From positions 37,265 to 101,264 of the forward strand of contig JAVGVS010000237.1 in NCBI GenBank assembly GCA_032718565.1: a DNA stretch of 64,000 nucleotides, written 5' to 3'. The notes beneath the pieces are model-generated. The model made no database searches, was not told the DNA's origin, and worked only from the letters and a program-made list of their open reading frames with translations. Shown here piece after piece: positions 34,276 to 44,261 of this stretch. The position numbers were made by a program, and so were the translations under genes. Positions within the stretch are counted from its first letter, which is position 1. Every line of letters starts with the position of its first letter. This stretch comes from Distichodus sexfasciatus (lineage: Eukaryota; Chordata; Actinopteri; Characiformes; Distichodontidae).

Positions 34276-35725
34276 TAGTTTTGGGAGACTCAAGACCAGC
34301 CTCGAGACCAGTTTTTAAAAGTCTCGGTCTTGTCTCGGACTCGGTCATATTTGTACTCGGTCTTGTCAAAAGTCAAAGTCAACTTTATTGTCATCTCTGC
34401 TATATACTGTACAGATACATAGAGAGACGAGACGACGTGGCTCCAGGTTATTTCCAGTGCAAACAAACAAAGAACAGTAGAACAGAGAATAAATAGGCAG
34501 TGGCACGACTAGGCACATGGGATAGACAATAAATAAGTAGAAATACTAAAATATACATTAAACAATATACATTTTAAACCAGACAATATACAATATACAT
34601 TTTAAACTAGACAGGGAGTTTTATATATAATTAGAGGCTAGAAATAGACATAGAGGTAAAAACTTTTTTGTCGAGTCAGGATGCGGTATTCTTAACAGAA
34701 GTACTCGGACAAAGAGGACTCGGGATTTTATTTCGACACAATTCTGAGAATATTACTATTAAAACTCTTTAAGACAGAAACAGGCATTTTGCTGTTGCTT
34801 ATTATTTGTGTTTTAATATCTCAGAATCCCTTTAACTTACAGAAACCACACACATACCATCAGAATCACAAGACGTTGAACTTACCAGACATTTTATTCA
34901 TTCCTCTGTATGTGAAATTATTTCTGAGTAATTCCATGCACAAAAACAGGAGTAATTGCATAAAAAGGCATTAATCACATTATTCGCAATGTAAACACGC
35001 ATTAGCGCTTGCGACTCTAGTATGGAACGCCATCATGTGCAAAAATGTTGTTCACTTCCAGAAAGCCCAAGGGGGTCATTTTATAGGTAAAACTGAGTCC
35101 AAATCGGCTCAAAATGACCCAAAACTTTAGTATTTCTTCTTTTTCAATTGATCTGAATTTTTTTTTCCATTTTATAATGTTAGCAAGCAATCAATAGGAA
35201 AAAATAAATATAGAAAATGTGTTGTTTGTTATCAAATAATTTTATTCTGTATCCAGATAGAAAACAAATGGATAAAGAAGTGTTTCCGCCTGGCACTAAT
35301 CTTATTTTTCGTCACAGTTCCAAGCCATAGAATGTCTCTGCATAATTAAAACTCTGTAAGCCAATAATACAGTGAGTTTGGCCTTGAGGAGTGCTCTGCG
35401 GTCACTGTGGTTTGTTGAATTTAACATATGATGCGATCAGGTTGGATAACTGCTTCCAGTGAAGTGATTTCCTCATTATACTAGATATGTAACAGAGAAA
35501 AATTGCATAAACAAGTTTCATGTTGCTTAGGTTTTGCATGTTCCACTTATTTGTCATTTGGTGTAAAACGTGCATTGGTCTAGTTTCGGCCTCAACTCGG
35601 TCTCGCGCTGCCCCGGTCTTGGTCTCAGCCTTTCAGAGTCTGAGTCTTGTCTCAGTCTCGACACACTCTGGTCTTGGTCTCGTCTCGTGTCAGTCTCGGT
35701 TTAGGTAGTCTTGATCCCACCACTA
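34276..35725. mobile_element. hAT-type element, 1450 bp, 8-bp TSD
   Basis: Starts TAGTTTTGGGAGACTCAAGA and ends AGTCTTGATCCCACCACTA, so the termini are inverted. GCTGAAGG is repeated perfectly on both sides (34268-34275, 35726-35733). GTCTCGGTCTTG-type phrases are dense at both ends. Carries a retroposon tail (34374-34680) inside and the module shared with 8812-9300, 35832-36759 and 40790-41185. No transposase frame. Confidence 0.92.
34374..34680 (-). mobile_element. Retroposon 3' tail inside the hAT element
   Basis: AGTCAAAGTCAACTTTATTG, TCATCTCTGCTATATACTGT and GACGAGACGACGTGGCTCC match 60008-60250 closely. This is the look of a LINE or SINE 3' end in reverse orientation. Confidence 0.65.
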
Positions 35726-35799
35726 GCTGAAGGTAGGACAGAGTTGGGATTGAATCCACAACCTCCCGGGCTAATAGACTAATAAATGAAAGAGAAAGT

Positions 35800-36938
35800 G
35801 AGTGATTATTTGTCAGTGTGAACATACCAGTTAGAGATGGGCCGATACCACTTTTTATGTCCGATACCGATACCAATATCGTAAATTTGGATATCTGCTC
35901 ATACCGATACAAATCCGATACAGTCACAGTCTCTTTTTTTTTTTTTTACATAAAATAATGCTTTAAAAATGTCTGAATACTTGACTGAGATTATTGTTAT
36001 GCTAAAGGAAATGCTTGATTTAAATCCTGTTTTCCTACTAAAACAATGTAATAATTACACACATGTATATGCTAAATTATTTGTTCTCAAAAATTGTTCA
36101 TTTAGACATATATTTCTTCTTTCTTATTGATTACACCATAACATTATAAAATTTGTAAAAAAAACTTGATCAATTGAAAATGAAATACTGAAGTTGAACC
36201 AATTTGGCCTATAAAATGAGCTGCTTTTGCAGAGAACTGCATTTCCCACGATTCTCTCCACGCACCCCGGAGTTTCAGAATAAATGATGGAAAATCTATG
36301 GGAAAATTTAAATAAACGGCAGAATTGTGAGTAGAACGCTGGTTATTATGGTTATTTATCAGCTAAAATATGGTTTGTGTCTGTAATAAAGGCGACATTT
36401 TGACCGAAATGAAGCATTTTAGCAAGTAATGGCGCTTATGCGCGTGCTCATTAACACAGCGCGCGTGTTTACATAGCGAAAAATGACGAAAAATAATGTT
36501 ATGCATTTACTTCTGTTTTAGTGCACGGAACATCCACAAATACATTCACATACAGAGGGATCAGGTCATGTCTTGATCGCGCCACTGAAAACGTGTGTCA
36601 CTATTAAGCGTCCGTGTGAAATACAAGCGGAGCTGCTCTAGCGAGTAAAATTAATTAAACGAAGCTTCGATTCTAGAAATGCCACCGATACCCGATCCAG
36701 CTGTTTGAGCCCGTTATCGGAGCGATACCGATCCACATATCGGATCGGCTACATCTCTAATACCAGTGCACCACAACGAAATGTTACCTCATCCTTGAAG
36801 TCTTTGACGGCAGCAGCGCTTGGGGACGATATCTTGCTCATGAGTACCTCAGTGGTACCAGTCCGGGATTCGAACTGGCAACCTTCCAATAACGGGAAGA
36901 ACTCCCAAACCGTTACGTCATCAACTGCCCCACTAAGC
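35800..36938 (-). mobile_element. SINE A interrupted by a hAT element
   Basis: The tail GTGAGTGATTATTTGTCAGT stops at 35831 and resumes at 36768 with GCACCACAACGAAATGTTAC, the TGCTCATGAGTACCTCAG core, and a head ending CAACTGCCCC. Removing 35832-36767 restores a continuous SINE, so the SINE is older than the hAT insertion. Confidence 0.9.
35832..36759. mobile_element. hAT-type element, 928 bp, 8-bp TSD
   Basis: Left end TAGAGATGGGCCGATACC and right end CGGATCGGCTACATCTCTA are inverted. ATACCAGT is duplicated perfectly (35824-35831, 36760-36767). Subterminal CCGATACCGAT phrases are typical of fish hAT elements. Contains the shared module (about 36100-36560). Non-coding. Confidence 0.93.
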
Positions 36939-38141
36939 CACTTCCAAATGATCTTCCTAAAATTAATGAAATCATTTTTTTTTAAGTTCCTAAAAGTGAC
37001 ACCAGGCCTCAAGTTTTTCCCCACAATTAGGCTGACTGGGTGGTAAGTTGAAGACGTTATCGATTCTCACCAGCGTTAGTCAGTGAACAAATATTTTCCA
37101 CTAATCAAGAAATCAAACTAACAAATCGGCTTCACTTCATTCAAGTCATTTTACCTTTAGGTGCTATTGTGGAGATATTTAATTATGCTTAATAACAGTT
37201 ATTCTTCCTTCCACAGGACATATTTGTTGATTGAAGTTTCCTGGAATGAATTGACACCTTTAACAGTAAAAAGTTAACGGTTTTAATGGAAATATATATA
37301 GCAAATAGGAGTATAAAGACTTATAAAGCTTAAAATACTAGGATGATATAAGCGAAAACATGGTTAAATTCTGGTGAAATCTCTTGTACTTTTAGATTAT
37401 CTGGAATTTCATCAGTTTCCAAACCAGCATAAAATTCTACGAGCATCTCTTCCGTCTTCCTGAGTATAATTATAACTCAAGCACACACGTGGATGAAACT
37501 GAGGTGTGTTGTCGCATGCCCTTTATTCTCTGTAGGTGTTTAATGTGGTTCTGAAGAAGTCTGTTAAACTGGTTGCCCTTTCTTTAAGACGGGAATATTT
37601 ATTTCTAACTGCTTCCAACCTGAAGGCAAAAGCACTCAAGTTCTCCACCGTCCACTTTCTCCTTCACGTACTAATCTCTGACATTTTCAACATTTCCATG
37701 CCATTTCCAAGGCCTGCCTTATTCCCCTCATTTTGCAACTCAGTCAGTCAAACGTTGCTGCAAGACTGCAGAGGTTGGCACATCTGCCTTTTTTTGTGCA
37801 CTTAGCAAGCCAAATACAGACACACGTTCACAAATGGGGGAATCTGCTGTGCGTTTTGGCGTCTCGCTGTGTGTGAGGGAGTCTAAGAATAAAAGGAGGT
37901 GTAGCGTCCTCTCTAGCCAATTAGCACCTCAGTGTCAGAGGGAGCGAAGAGGGGGAACTAATTTTGACAGTTGAGAGGCACGGTGCAATGTTTGCCAGCG
38001 TCACCATTGAAAGAAATCACACTTGGAGCTAAGGAATCCCCCATTTTGCTGTCAACTGTGTTGGTAGACGCTTCAGATGTCTTAATGGGACCCTTTTAAT
38101 GGGACAATTTCCGGGTTCGATGCATTGGCAGGGTAAAAACG
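36939..38141. other. No gene supported
   Basis: The 89-codon frame at 37536-37805 follows TTCTCTGTAG, which could act as an acceptor, but I recognise no domain and find no matching donor. Otherwise unique-looking AT-rich sequence, less repetitive than what lies upstream. Confidence 0.4.
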
Positions 38142-38409
38142 CCTTCCGGTCGCAACATTCTACGGACGTTCTGTTGTTTGCCTCGGTGCTCTAATTCAAA
38201 ACGAAAACAACCTTACTTACAGTTTGATGAATTTCCGAAAAATGAAGACCAAAGACAACAGTGGGTCAGGGCGGTCAGGCCAGATGAAGGCATTTATTTT
38301 GTTATTGGCAAGGGAAGTACTCTGGTTTGTAGTCGGCACTTTTCAGCAGCTGATTACATTGACGGCAGTGAGCGGCTCAAAATGGGTTGTTCCCAGTCGC
38401 TTTAATTAG
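38142..38409 (+). pseudogene. THAP zinc-finger domain, frameshifted
   Basis: A DNA-binding THAP domain, as found in THAP proteins and P-element-type transposases. It has the C2CH pattern: Cys at 38175 and 38187 (CLPRC), then 46 residues, then CSRH, within the family spacing C-x(2-4)-C-x(35-50)-C-x2-H. Landmarks between are FDEFP and the invariant Trp in QQWVRAVRP, with HFSAADYI after the His. The closing AVPS-F motif is present as VVPSRF but in the +1 frame, so a single-base change breaks the domain just before its end; the original frame stops at 38405. No ATG was found in frame upstream. Neither a coiled coil nor a transposase core follows within 300 bp. Best read as a dead transposon or retrocopy fragment; a real exon with a sequencing error is the alternative. 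Confidence 0.8.
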
Positions 38410-38410
38410 A

Positions 38411-38739
38411 ACAACTAAGATATACTAAGATAGACTCTCAGTCAGTTAGCCAAAGTAAGAGAACATGCTAACTCATGCCCATGACAACTTATTTTTAACG
38501 ATCTTCTATCTTCTGGGAGTATGACTATGATGGGGAGTAATCCTGCAAATGTAATTCCTGGCACCGTCAACAGCGAAACTGCATTTTATGCAGTCTCCCG
38601 TTAACAGTGAACAGCTAGATGGTTAGCCGGACGTTTGTTTACCTGGTGTGACGTAATTTCCTGAATTATGTGAAAGGGGCCCATTAACGGGTGACACCAG
38701 GATTTCAGTTTTGTTAGTACACAGACTGAAATCAGAGTA
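38411..38739. other. No gene seen
   Basis: Spacer between the THAP remnant and Repeat C. Nothing recognised, including no continuation of a THAP-type protein. Confidence 0.45.
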
Positions 38740-38865
38740 TAACATGCTTATATTTACAAGATTTTACAGACACTTCCATTTCCTTATTCCAGGAACAGTC
38801 TCCAGTCTACAGGAACAGGGTTACGAGCCTGGTTCAAGGGCCCAATGATATTCAAATTTTTAAGT
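38740..38865 (+). repeat. Repeat C
   Basis: TTTTACAGACACTTCCATTT, CCAGGAACAGTCTCCAGTCT and GGTTCAAGGGCCCAATGAT identify the copy. Confidence 0.7.
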
Positions 38866-38867
38866 GA

Positions 38868-39017
38868 AAGTGAGTGAATATTTGTCATGGGGAGCAGCGC
38901 CCGGAGAGCAGTGCTTGGTGACGGTACCTTGCTCTTGAGCACCTCAGTGGTACCTTTACTGGTCCGGAATTCCAGTCATGGGGCGAACGCCCTAACCATT
39001 GCGCTACCAACTGCCCA
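38868..39017 (-). mobile_element. SINE A, internally deleted
   Basis: The tail AAGTGAAAGTGAGTGAATAT joins the core GGGGAGCAGCGCCCGGAG, then TACCTTGCTCTTGAGCACCT and a head ending CAACTGCCC. About 90 bp of the tail region is missing. Confidence 0.85.
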
Positions 39018-39062
39018 TGTTTTTTTTGTTTTTTGAATGATTTTTTACTATAGGTCAGCTTT

Positions 39063-39312
39063 AGCACGGTGGTTAGCACTGCCACCTCACAGCGAGACGG
39101 TCCTGGGGTGGGATGTGGGGTCTTTCTGTGTGGAGTTTGCTCCGGTTTGCCATCTCATTCCAAAAGCAACAAGCTTAGGTTGATTGTTTACTCAAAGTTG
39201 GCCCCATAAGGTATTAATGTGAATATGTTTGTGTGACCGTTTGTGCGCTGCCCTCAATCCCAGGATAGGTTCCCTTCCCTGCAAGCCTTATAGGGATTAA
39301 GCGGTTCAGATA
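39063..39312 (+). mobile_element. SINE B, near full length
   Basis: tRNA-like head (AGCACGGTGGTTAGCACTG, CACCTCACAGCGAGACGGTC), then CCAAAAGCAACAAGCTTAGG, GTTGGCCCCATAAGG, CAGGATAGGTTCCCT and GATTAAGCGGTTCAG. Confidence 0.85.
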
Positions 39313-40789
39313 ACGCACAGCCTTAGGAGAGAAACGTCTTGAATATTGCGGAACAGAAAGATAGGTAAGGAGATAAAAGTTTGTAGCTTTTCGGGTGTCT
39401 CTACTGTTTCAAAACTCCTATAATATTTGCTCTCTGACTATTTTGAGAGCAAGGAAATGCCACTTGGCTGACCTTTCAGTGATCAGCTCAACGAGGCTTA
39501 ATAAGCACATTCAGTCGTTTGAATACAACAGGCTTAAAGCTGGAGCGTTCCTCTGGGGGAGGCCAAAGTCGGCCACGGTTGCATCTCCCTCCGTGTGTCA
39601 CAACAACCCCTTGCTGTTAGTGGAGCGCGCCAGCCGTGAAAATCGTAATTATGTCTCCAAATTGATCGCCTCGCCGTCCGCTGCCACGCGGAAAGATGTC
39701 ACTCAGTGCCAGGACCTGATCGGCGTGCGTGGCTTGCTAATGGAGTCCTCTTTCACCATGTCCACTCTTCCGGGGAGGGGGTGGGGGAGGGGGGGAAGAG
39801 GAAGGCACTGACATGCTCCACAGATTCCTTATGGGAAGACTCTGGACTAATCAGGCACAAAGTCCCAAAATGCCTGCCTGTGCCTGACATAAAAACAGCT
39901 CTTGCTGTGGAAGTCTGGGTCTAGTTGCAAACAATCAAAGATGTCTGTTCCAACGTGTCTGCGCCGCCTTTACCATTAGCAGAAGCATGGTTTTAAGGCA
40001 AGTCAGTGATGCAGTAGGTTCATATTCTTTGGGGTTGAGTTCCTGATTCTCTGAGGTCATAAAAGATTTGTCCAGTTATTGTCCGGCTAAAATTGCACAT
40101 TGTTGCCTTTCAGATCTGGCATCATAATCGTTCCCTCATTGAATAAAAAGGAGCAATATATATTTATAAACTAGTTAAACCCCAAGCCAAGTTGGTGGTG
40201 CTTTAGTTTCATGTTTCTCAGAGAGTCACATGCACTTATCACACATCGAAATGTTCTGGCAGCATTGCGATTGAGGTAGAAATTCACAATTGTAAAAGTT
40301 GCTCTGGAATGAAAACAGTGAAACCAGTGATTTTTCAACACATTGAGAACATTTAGGTTAGCATTACGTTTTGATGACACCTTTTCCCTACAATTTGTTA
40401 GAGAGAATTATAGACAGGAACTTCATTTGTGACCTAATCTGGCAAAATGAGTCACAGTGACCCAAAATCCAAAATGGGGAAGCTGAGGAAATGAGCTTTA
40501 AAATGAAATCTTGGTCAAAGTCATATCTTAAGTGGTTGTCAAGATGCAGCCGTTTGAATTATGCCGTCTTTTTCCAACTGAAAAAAAAAAAACGAGAAAA
40601 TCACGTTAAAGGTTTTTGTACGTTTCCGTTGGTATCTTTAATAATCCTTAGCATCCAAAGAAGTAAACCCAGTATTTTACTAAATACTGGGTTTAGCAGA
40701 TAATTTACTAAGTCATTTAGATACTTAGAAAATGCTATTAAACCAGACTGAAGCGTAAATTATTTCAAAATATTTTTATAGGCACATTA
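39313..40789. other. Unique stretch, possibly regulatory; no gene supported
   Basis: 39540-39930 is GC-rich and repeat-free with a homeodomain-type GTAATTATG at about 39646 and the G-quadruplex motif below. A 138-codon frame at 39395-39811 has no recognisable domain. The rest (39931-40789) is AT-rich without named features. Confidence 0.4.
39772..39795 (+). other. G-quadruplex motif
   Basis: Runs of 4, 5, 5 and 7 G separated by the single bases A, T and A. This fits the canonical four-run pattern with one-base loops, the most stable kind. Confidence 0.9.
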
Positions 40790-41185
40790 CGGAGCCGCAT
40801 CACAATAATGCGATGGATGTGATGGATAAACACTGAAAATCTCAAGCAAGTGGCTGTATTGTGAGTAGAACGCTGATTATTTTTGTTATTTATCAGTTAA
40901 CATATGAGTTTTGTCTGTAATAAAGGGGAAGATTTGACTGAATGTTGAACGTACAAAACATATTGAATGTACTAAGTGGTGGTGTTACCATTTGAGAGTC
41001 TCGAAGTTCACACACAGCACGTTTACATTGTCAAGAATGCCATTTACGCCATTACTTCTGTTTTTCTGCACATAATAACTCACAAATAATATCACATACA
41101 GAAGAATCAATATATTATCTGTTCAAAGTCTTGTGATTCTGACAGTATGTGTGTGGTTTCTGTAAGTTAAAGGGATTTTGAGTTA
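40790..41185. mobile_element. hAT-like internal module
   Basis: GTGAGTAGAACGCTG, TTTTGTCTGTAATAAAGG, TTACTTCTGTTTTTCTGCAC and GTGTGGTTTCTGTAAGTTAA match 35832-36759 and the reverse of 34800-34980. Termini not identified. Confidence 0.65.
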
Positions 41186-41741
41186 TAAAAAAAAAACAAT
41201 AAAAAATGCAAACACGTGCACGTCTTGAAAAGTTTTAAGCATTTTGTTGGGTTTGATAAGACAGGGAGAGAGATGTTTAAGCTCCATATTTTTATATCAG
41301 AGATCAGGAAGTTTCATGGGGAGACCCGGAACATGGGAAAATCCTCAGTTTAAACAGCAAGATAAAACTATATTTATTTTGGGCATTCTTGGTAAGATTT
41401 GAGTTTAAATTTAAGTAGCTTTACACAATCATCTCGAATATGAAACTTTGGGAGATGAATTTTACCAACCTTTTCTTTCATTTAAGATCAAAACAGCTTT
41501 AGTTTTAGTTTTATCGGCCTGCATCTCAAAATTAGGACGTGTGACTTCTGACTCATTTCGCCAGATCGGCTGACATTTGTTATCAGCATTGCTGGGATAT
41601 CGGAATCAGAAGCTATGTGCTATTAGCTACACATTGCCATGGCAACCTACCTCATCACTATACTGTAATTATGTTTCAAAAAAATCAGATATGTCTGAGA
41701 CATGTTTTGTAGCATCACAGTACATGCTTGCTTCATTTCAG
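41186..41741. other. No gene seen; upstream of exon candidate
   Basis: AT-rich unique sequence. Its last bases (GCTTGCTTCATTTCAG) form the proposed splice acceptor of the next feature. Confidence 0.45.
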
Positions 41742-41895
41742 TTTTTCCTTTGAGTTTCTGTCAGAAATCTTGGAAACGTTGACCCAGGGATTCATGACCA
41801 AGGTCCTGCATGTGCTGATGCAGAATGACTGGTTTGACACCCATCCAGATAGAGCCCTTCACTGGTGGCTCCCTGATCTCAATGTGGTTCGTAAG
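41742..41895 (+). CDS. Candidate internal coding exon, unknown protein
   Basis: The exon candidate is bounded by a pyrimidine-rich acceptor (CTTCATTTCAG) and a textbook donor (CGTAAG then GTATGT). It is open throughout in one frame, 154 bp, entering in the third codon position and leaving in phase 0. The roughly 51-residue peptide is protein-like: helical, with an amphipathic part (EILETLTQGFMTKVLHVLMQ), then a Trp-rich polar segment (NDWFDTHPDRALHWWLPDLN). No low-complexity run and no local repeat explains it. Two other AG acceptors further in (before TTTCTG at 41755 or before AAATC at 41765) are possible starts. I do not recognise the protein. A SINE B sits only about 20 bp past the donor. 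Neighbouring exons were not found, so they are outside the window or missed, and a chance exon-like stretch cannot be ruled out. Confidence 0.5.
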
Positions 41896-41912
41896 GTATG
41901 TAGAACAGCGTA

Positions 41913-42219
41913 ATTCATTTATTCCTCGTTTATGCATTATGCCAACTGCTAAATCCAGAGGGGACGGAGTCTATCCTAGGAACTTTGGCCACAAGGTGGG
42001 CATCGACCATGAGAATGTGCCAACACACTGCAGGGCACAGACACTCACACTATCACACTCCCATTCACACCTTATGGGACCAATTTAGAGTCGGTAATTA
42101 ACCTATATTGCATGCTTTTGGACTGTGGGAGGAAACCCACGCGAACACTTCACACAGATCGAACCCAGGTCCCTCTCGCTGTGAGGCGGCAGCACTAACC
42201 ACTGCGCCACCATGTCGCC
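41913..42219 (-). mobile_element. SINE B, near full length
   Basis: Minus-oriented: ATTCATTTATTCCTCGTTTA tail, GTGCCAACACACTGCAGGGC, TAGAGTCGGTAATTAACC, GGACTGTGGGAGGAAACCC, and a head that on the minus strand reads GGTGGCGCAGTGGTTAGTGC. Confidence 0.85.
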
Positions 42220-42910
42220 TGTAGAACAGCGTCATATAAATGTAAAATTAATTTGTTTGTGTTTCTTTATACTTTCTCGTTTTGCAAGTCTCCTGGGGGA
42301 CAGGATAGTGGTCTGAAAGGGATCATCGCCATAGAGGTTTCTGTTGCATAAATGCAGCCCTCAGTCACTGAACTGGGATTAAATCCACAAAAAGCTCTGT
42401 ATTTGTCAGTAACCTGAATCTCTCAACAGTGCCATCGTCTTGTTGTGATTTGCACTTGGTATTATTACACCTTTAGTGCTTTCTGGATTGCAAGAATTGT
42501 AATTTAAATATCTACATAATCCAGACCTAGCTGCATGACTTTTTGTTACCCTCCGGGTTCGGAGATGGCCTTAGTCTCGTTTCTCAATGAAATGTGTATA
42601 TTTTAAGTGATATAATGCAGACATTACACATACTAAATAAGCAGCCATCCGACAGGTTCTGATTCATCGCTGCACCACCATACCTGCACTTTACCTCCAG
42701 CCCTCAAATTACTGCCTCTTACCTTACCTACCGCCCATCCTGCCTGAGACTCAAATGGCAATGTAAATGCCCAGACTTTATTACCTATGAGAGAATTATA
42801 CCTAAGCACTACCCAAAACAGCGCTAAGCTAATCATTTCCGCAGTGTTGTTCACCCAAACCATGCTAGTCCAACTTCAGCTCATTCAGCTCAAGTCTGTC
42901 ATGAGCGTAA
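42220..42910. other. No gene seen
   Basis: Unique-looking sequence downstream of the exon candidate. I looked for a following exon and found no convincing acceptor-ORF-donor combination. Confidence 0.4.
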
Positions 42911-44053
42911 GGCCCCATCCACATGGGTGCTCGAATCTTGGATAAATGAACTCGCTCTGAACGCCCTATGCGTTTTTGTTGCTGCTTTGTAGCTGCGTTT
43001 GATTGACTTCAGTAAGGCGTTACATTGGCGTTGGTTTGACGCTTTTTAACGCCAATAAGCAGCCCAATTTGTAGTTTGGTGTATTTACCTGTGGGGGCAG
43101 TAATCAGGCTGTCCAAAGTGTTCACCTGTGGCTCATCTTAGTGGATAGTTCTGCATTGTGTTTGCGATAAATGGATCCCTGTGCTTCATTAAAACTGAGC
43201 CTCGACTTTCTTCTTGTAAAAATCTTTCTGATAGGTGACGTAGACGGGAGAAGACAAAACATTGCCGCCGTTTCAGCTGGACTGGATCAATCTCCTCGGA
43301 CATTTTCAAAATGCGGTTTCTTCCACATTTCCCGTATCAGAAAACCTTTGGAATCATGGGACATATTTGGTCCTCCAGAACATCAACCAAACACCATGCA
43401 AACGCAACATTTTCTTTGCGTTCATCGGAATTTCGGCAGATATTGACGCCAAAAAATGTCACATGCAGCCATCCGAGTACAAAGTTGATAGCATAGTTCA
43501 GTGGTCCCCAAGTTTTTTTCCCAGAGGGCCAAATTATGTAAAGGAACTCAGTCTGATGGCCAACAAATTCTCTATGTTTTTGTGCATGATGGCGTTCCAT
43601 ATTAGAGTCGCGAGCGTTAACCGTGCTCTGAACGCCCTATGCATTTTTGTTGCTGTTTTGTAGCTGTATTGATTAACTTCAGTGAGGTGTTACATTGGCG
43701 TTTGACGCCAATCTGCGGTCCAATTTGTGGTTTGGTGTGTTTACCTGTGGGGGCAGTAATCAGACTTTGGAATCATGGGACATAGCCGGTCCTCCAGAAC
43801 GTCAACCGAACGCCATGTAAACACAATAGCGACATTTTCTTTGCGTTCGTCAGGATTTCGGCAGAATTGGACCCCAAGAAAACGTTGTATGCAGCAATGA
43901 TTTGACGCCAATCTGAACGCGCAGCTGACCAAGCGCAGGTCATGAATGCCCATGTGGACACTCTGATTCGCTCTACTGAGAAGGAAAACAGTCAGCGTTC
44001 AGTCCGCGCTTACCTGAAAAACGCCTGATTCAGATGCCCATGTGGACAGGGTC
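42911..44053. mobile_element. MITE with internal duplication, 1.14 kb
   Basis: Left end GGCCCCATCCACATGGGTGC and right end GCCCATGTGGACAGGGTCA form an inverted pair. About 42955-43470 and 43627-43900 are direct copies of one another, sharing for example CTGAACGCCCTATGCRTTTT and TTACCTGTGGGGGCAGTAAT. The second copy lacks about 230 bp. At 43490 a CAGTGGTCCCCAAG phrase marks a hAT piece inserted in the first copy. ORFs here come from the repeat. Confidence 0.75.
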
Positions 44054-44074
44054 ATTGGTGAATAACACTAGTAA

Positions 44075-44255
44075 TGTGTTACATTTGCAGCATTTGGGTC
44101 TTATCCAGGGTGATATATATATGAACCCTTCATTTTTGTGAGTACAGTGAGTTCTTACTTTACATTACTAGCGCTTAGCAGGCACTCTTATAATTTTTTG
44201 ACTACATGGTCAGTCTCCCTGGAGTCATGGTCCTGGACTAGAAGCTCACGGATGA
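44075..44255 (+). repeat. Repeat C, diverged
   Basis: TTACATTTGCAGCATTTGGG and TCTTATCCAGGGTGATATAT begin it. ACATGGTCAGTCTCCCTGGA marks its later part. Confidence 0.65.
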
Positions 44256-44261
44256 TGAGAT

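Noticed and set aside
37536..37805. 89-codon ORF after a TCTCTGTAG acceptor-like site
   Set aside because: No donor within the open frame that gives a plausible exon, and no domain.
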